The notes below the pieces were generated by a model. That model did no database searches. It saw only the letters and a program-made list of their open reading frames with translations, and was not told the DNA's origin. From contig NZ_CP049905.1 of the NCBI RefSeq assembly GCF_011305535.1, forward strand, positions 5,268,001-5,332,000: a stretch of 64,000 nucleotides of DNA, written 5' to 3'. This DNA comes from Diaphorobacter sp. HDW4B (GTDB lineage: Bacteria; Pseudomonadota; Gammaproteobacteria; Burkholderiales; Burkholderiaceae_C). The number at the start of each line of letters is the position of its first letter. Within the stretch, counting starts at the first letter, position 1. Shown in pieces: positions 62,723 to 64,000 of this stretch. The position numbers were made by a program, and so were the translations under genes.

Positions 62723-64000
62723 GCCCGAAGAGCAGTGTCCCACATCTTGGTCAGCGACTTTCCCGTTGGATGGCGTTGCTTTCGATGCTGGGACTTGGTG
62801 CTGTCAGCATGGCTGTTTATCTGGTCTTTGACACCACGCTTTCCGCTCGCCAAAAAGACATGTTGGACCAAAAGCAGCAGGCACTTATTCATGTGCTGAA
62901 GGATGACAACATTGAGCACCGGGACAAATCACTGAGCCATGTGCTGACTGATTTTTTAGCCGGGCATTCCGATTACGCCATCCGCATCGTTGACAGCAAC
63001 GGCGTTCAGCTATTCGACAGCCGCGTTCCTGGCCTTGGCGACAAGCACACCTTGCAGCGCACTTTTGCCGTCAAAATCACTTCACTTAAATCGGACCACG
63101 TACACGATGCAACCGCGACATTGGTCATGGACCGTCGTCCCGACGATGCTCTATTGCGTGCTCTGGCGTGGACGCTGTTCGTCTCCATGATTGCAGGCGC
63201 CTTCTTGCTTTCGCTCTTTGGAGGTTTGGTTGTGCGTAGCAGCCTGCGTCCTATCGAATCACTGGTCAGCCAAATCGGTGCGCTGTCTGCCAAAGACTTT
63301 GAACGTCGCCTCGATGGTGGAGGACTGCCGCAGGAACTGATACCCATCGTCACGCAGTTCAATGCTTTGCTTGACCGTCTTGCTGACGCGTACCGTCAAC
63401 TTGAATCCTTCAACGCGGATGTCGCGCATGAGCTGAACACGCCGCTTGCCACTCTGATTTCGAGCACGGAAGTAGTGTTGCGCAAACCACGCTCAGTCGA
63501 TGAAGTCCGCGATGTGCTGGAGTCGAATTTGGAGGACTTGAGGCGCATCGCAGGAATGGTCGGAGATATGCTCTTCCTCTCTCGAGCAGACCGAGGGGCA
63601 GGAGCAAGAGAGACTAAGATTTGCAGTCTCGCCGCGGTTGCCAACGATGTTGTTGAGTTTTACGAGGCTGTCGCTCTGGACGCCAACCTGACGGTCGAAG
63701 TGCGTGGAGATGTGCAAGTTCACGTTGATGCACCATTGATGCGCCGTGCTCTATCAAATCTTCTGAGCAATGCTACTCGGTACGCGGCAAGCGGCTCCAA
63801 TATCATCATTCAAATCGAAACCCGTTTGCAGCAAAAGCTCACCGAAGCAGTCGTGACTGTGACAAACGAGGGAATGGATATAGAGCCACAGCATTTACGG
63901 CATCTATTTGACCGGTTCTACAGAGCAGACTCGTCCCGCCACAACGTCGACCGCAACCACGGTCTGGGTCTGGCCATCGTGAAGGCCATTGCAAAGATGC
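62719..64000 (+). CDS. czcS: Heavy-metal sensor histidine kinase CzcS (cut by window end)
   Basis: 427 residues visible, C-terminus outside. Membrane helix 1 at about 17-37 (MALLSMLGLGAVSMAVYLVF), a periplasmic sensing domain to about 150, and helix 2 (LALFVSMIAGAFLLSLFGGL-like, about 155-175). HAMP, then HisKA with FNADVAHELNTPLATLIS (phospho-His near 235; Asn where most kinases have Arg). HATPase shows NLLSNATRYA, FDRFYRADSSR and HGLGLAIVKAI. Typical of CusS/CzcS-type heavy-metal sensors. Coupled to czcR by ATGA. Confidence 0.92.
   Translation, partial: MSPKSSVPHLGQRLSRWMALLSMLGLGAVSMAVYLVFDTTLSARQKDMLDQKQQALIHVLKDDNIEHRDKSLSHVLTDFLAGHSDYAIRIVDSNGVQLFDSRVPGLGDKHTLQRTFAVKITSLKSDHVHDATATLVMDRRPDDALLRALAWTLFVSMIAGAFLLSLFGGLVVRSSLRPIESLVSQIGALSAKDFERRLDGGGLPQELIPIVTQFNALLDRLADAYRQLESFNADVAHELNTPLATLISSTEVVLRKPRSVDEVRDVLESNLEDLRRIAGMVGDMLFLSRADRGAGARETKICSLAAVANDVVEFYEAVALDANLTVEVRGDVQVHVDAPLMRRALSNLLSNATRYAASGSNIIIQIETRLQQKLTEAVVTVTNEGMDIEPQHLRHLFDRFYRADSSRHNVDRNHGLGLAIVKAIAKM

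Overview
The window looks like a chromosomal segment of a beta-proteobacterium, most likely Comamonadaceae (Burkholderiales). Coding DNA is GC-rich, and the gene set is typical of that family: Bug-type and TRAP transporters, a DUF2322 gene, a BktB-type thiolase, an ETF-ubiquinone oxidoreductase, and gcvTHP behind a tandem glycine riboswitch. No rRNA, tRNA or CRISPR array was seen.

Region by region. 0-5.6 kb is battered by insertion sequences: an intact DUF2322 gene, a lipoprotein gene with a stop codon just after its lipobox, an IS481-family element, a deleted second DUF2322 copy, and an M48 lipoprotein peptidase gene split by an IS5-family element. 5.8-7.9 kb holds a 3-oxoacid CoA-transferase pair (scoAB) and a divergent PAS-LuxR regulator. 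8-15 kb carries a secreted trypsin-like protease, NADH dehydrogenase II, a DTW tRNA-modification enzyme and a CMD-family protein. 12.5-17.2 kb is a lipid A modification block: eptA and a PAP2 phosphatase, divergent from an OmpR-type two-component system. 17-21 kb has an MFS exporter and an exported amidohydrolase. 21-33 kb holds ETF-QO, a TrpX-type ABC importer, LysP, an Lrp regulator and a TRAP transporter. 31.7-36.7 kb is the glycine-riboswitch-controlled gcvTHP cluster. 37.6-42.7 kb is livKHMGF, followed by an SDR gene, bktB, a Bug protein, bacteriohemerythrin, a universal stress protein and a 2OG-Fe dioxygenase. bktB is preceded by a 20-bp site almost identical to the one in front of scoA, which points to common control of ketone-body and acyl-CoA metabolism.

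49.4-54.6 kb is an accessory island of very small genes, mostly on the minus strand, many with their own terminator. Three good LexA boxes and a C-terminal remnant of umuC tie it to the SOS response. The standout gene, at 52711-53049 (minus), encodes a protein whose first ~72 residues match eukaryotic ubiquitin at about 59 positions (hand count). It has a bacterial GTG start exactly at ubiquitin Met1 and a good ribosome-binding site. The diglycine tail is replaced by a linker, a hydrophobic segment and an Arg-rich end. Four small neighbours share a motif resembling LTxxDxxxLxxIGxMI. No E1, E2, E3 or deubiquitinase gene is visible nearby. This ubiquitin-like, putatively membrane-anchored protein in an SOS-linked island is the best candidate for an undescribed system.

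54.5-64 kb: an IS3-family element has cut off the gene upstream of a LuxR-type response regulator. Beyond it lies a heavy-metal efflux operon (czcCBA) with divergent czcRS. The sensor gene runs off the window end.
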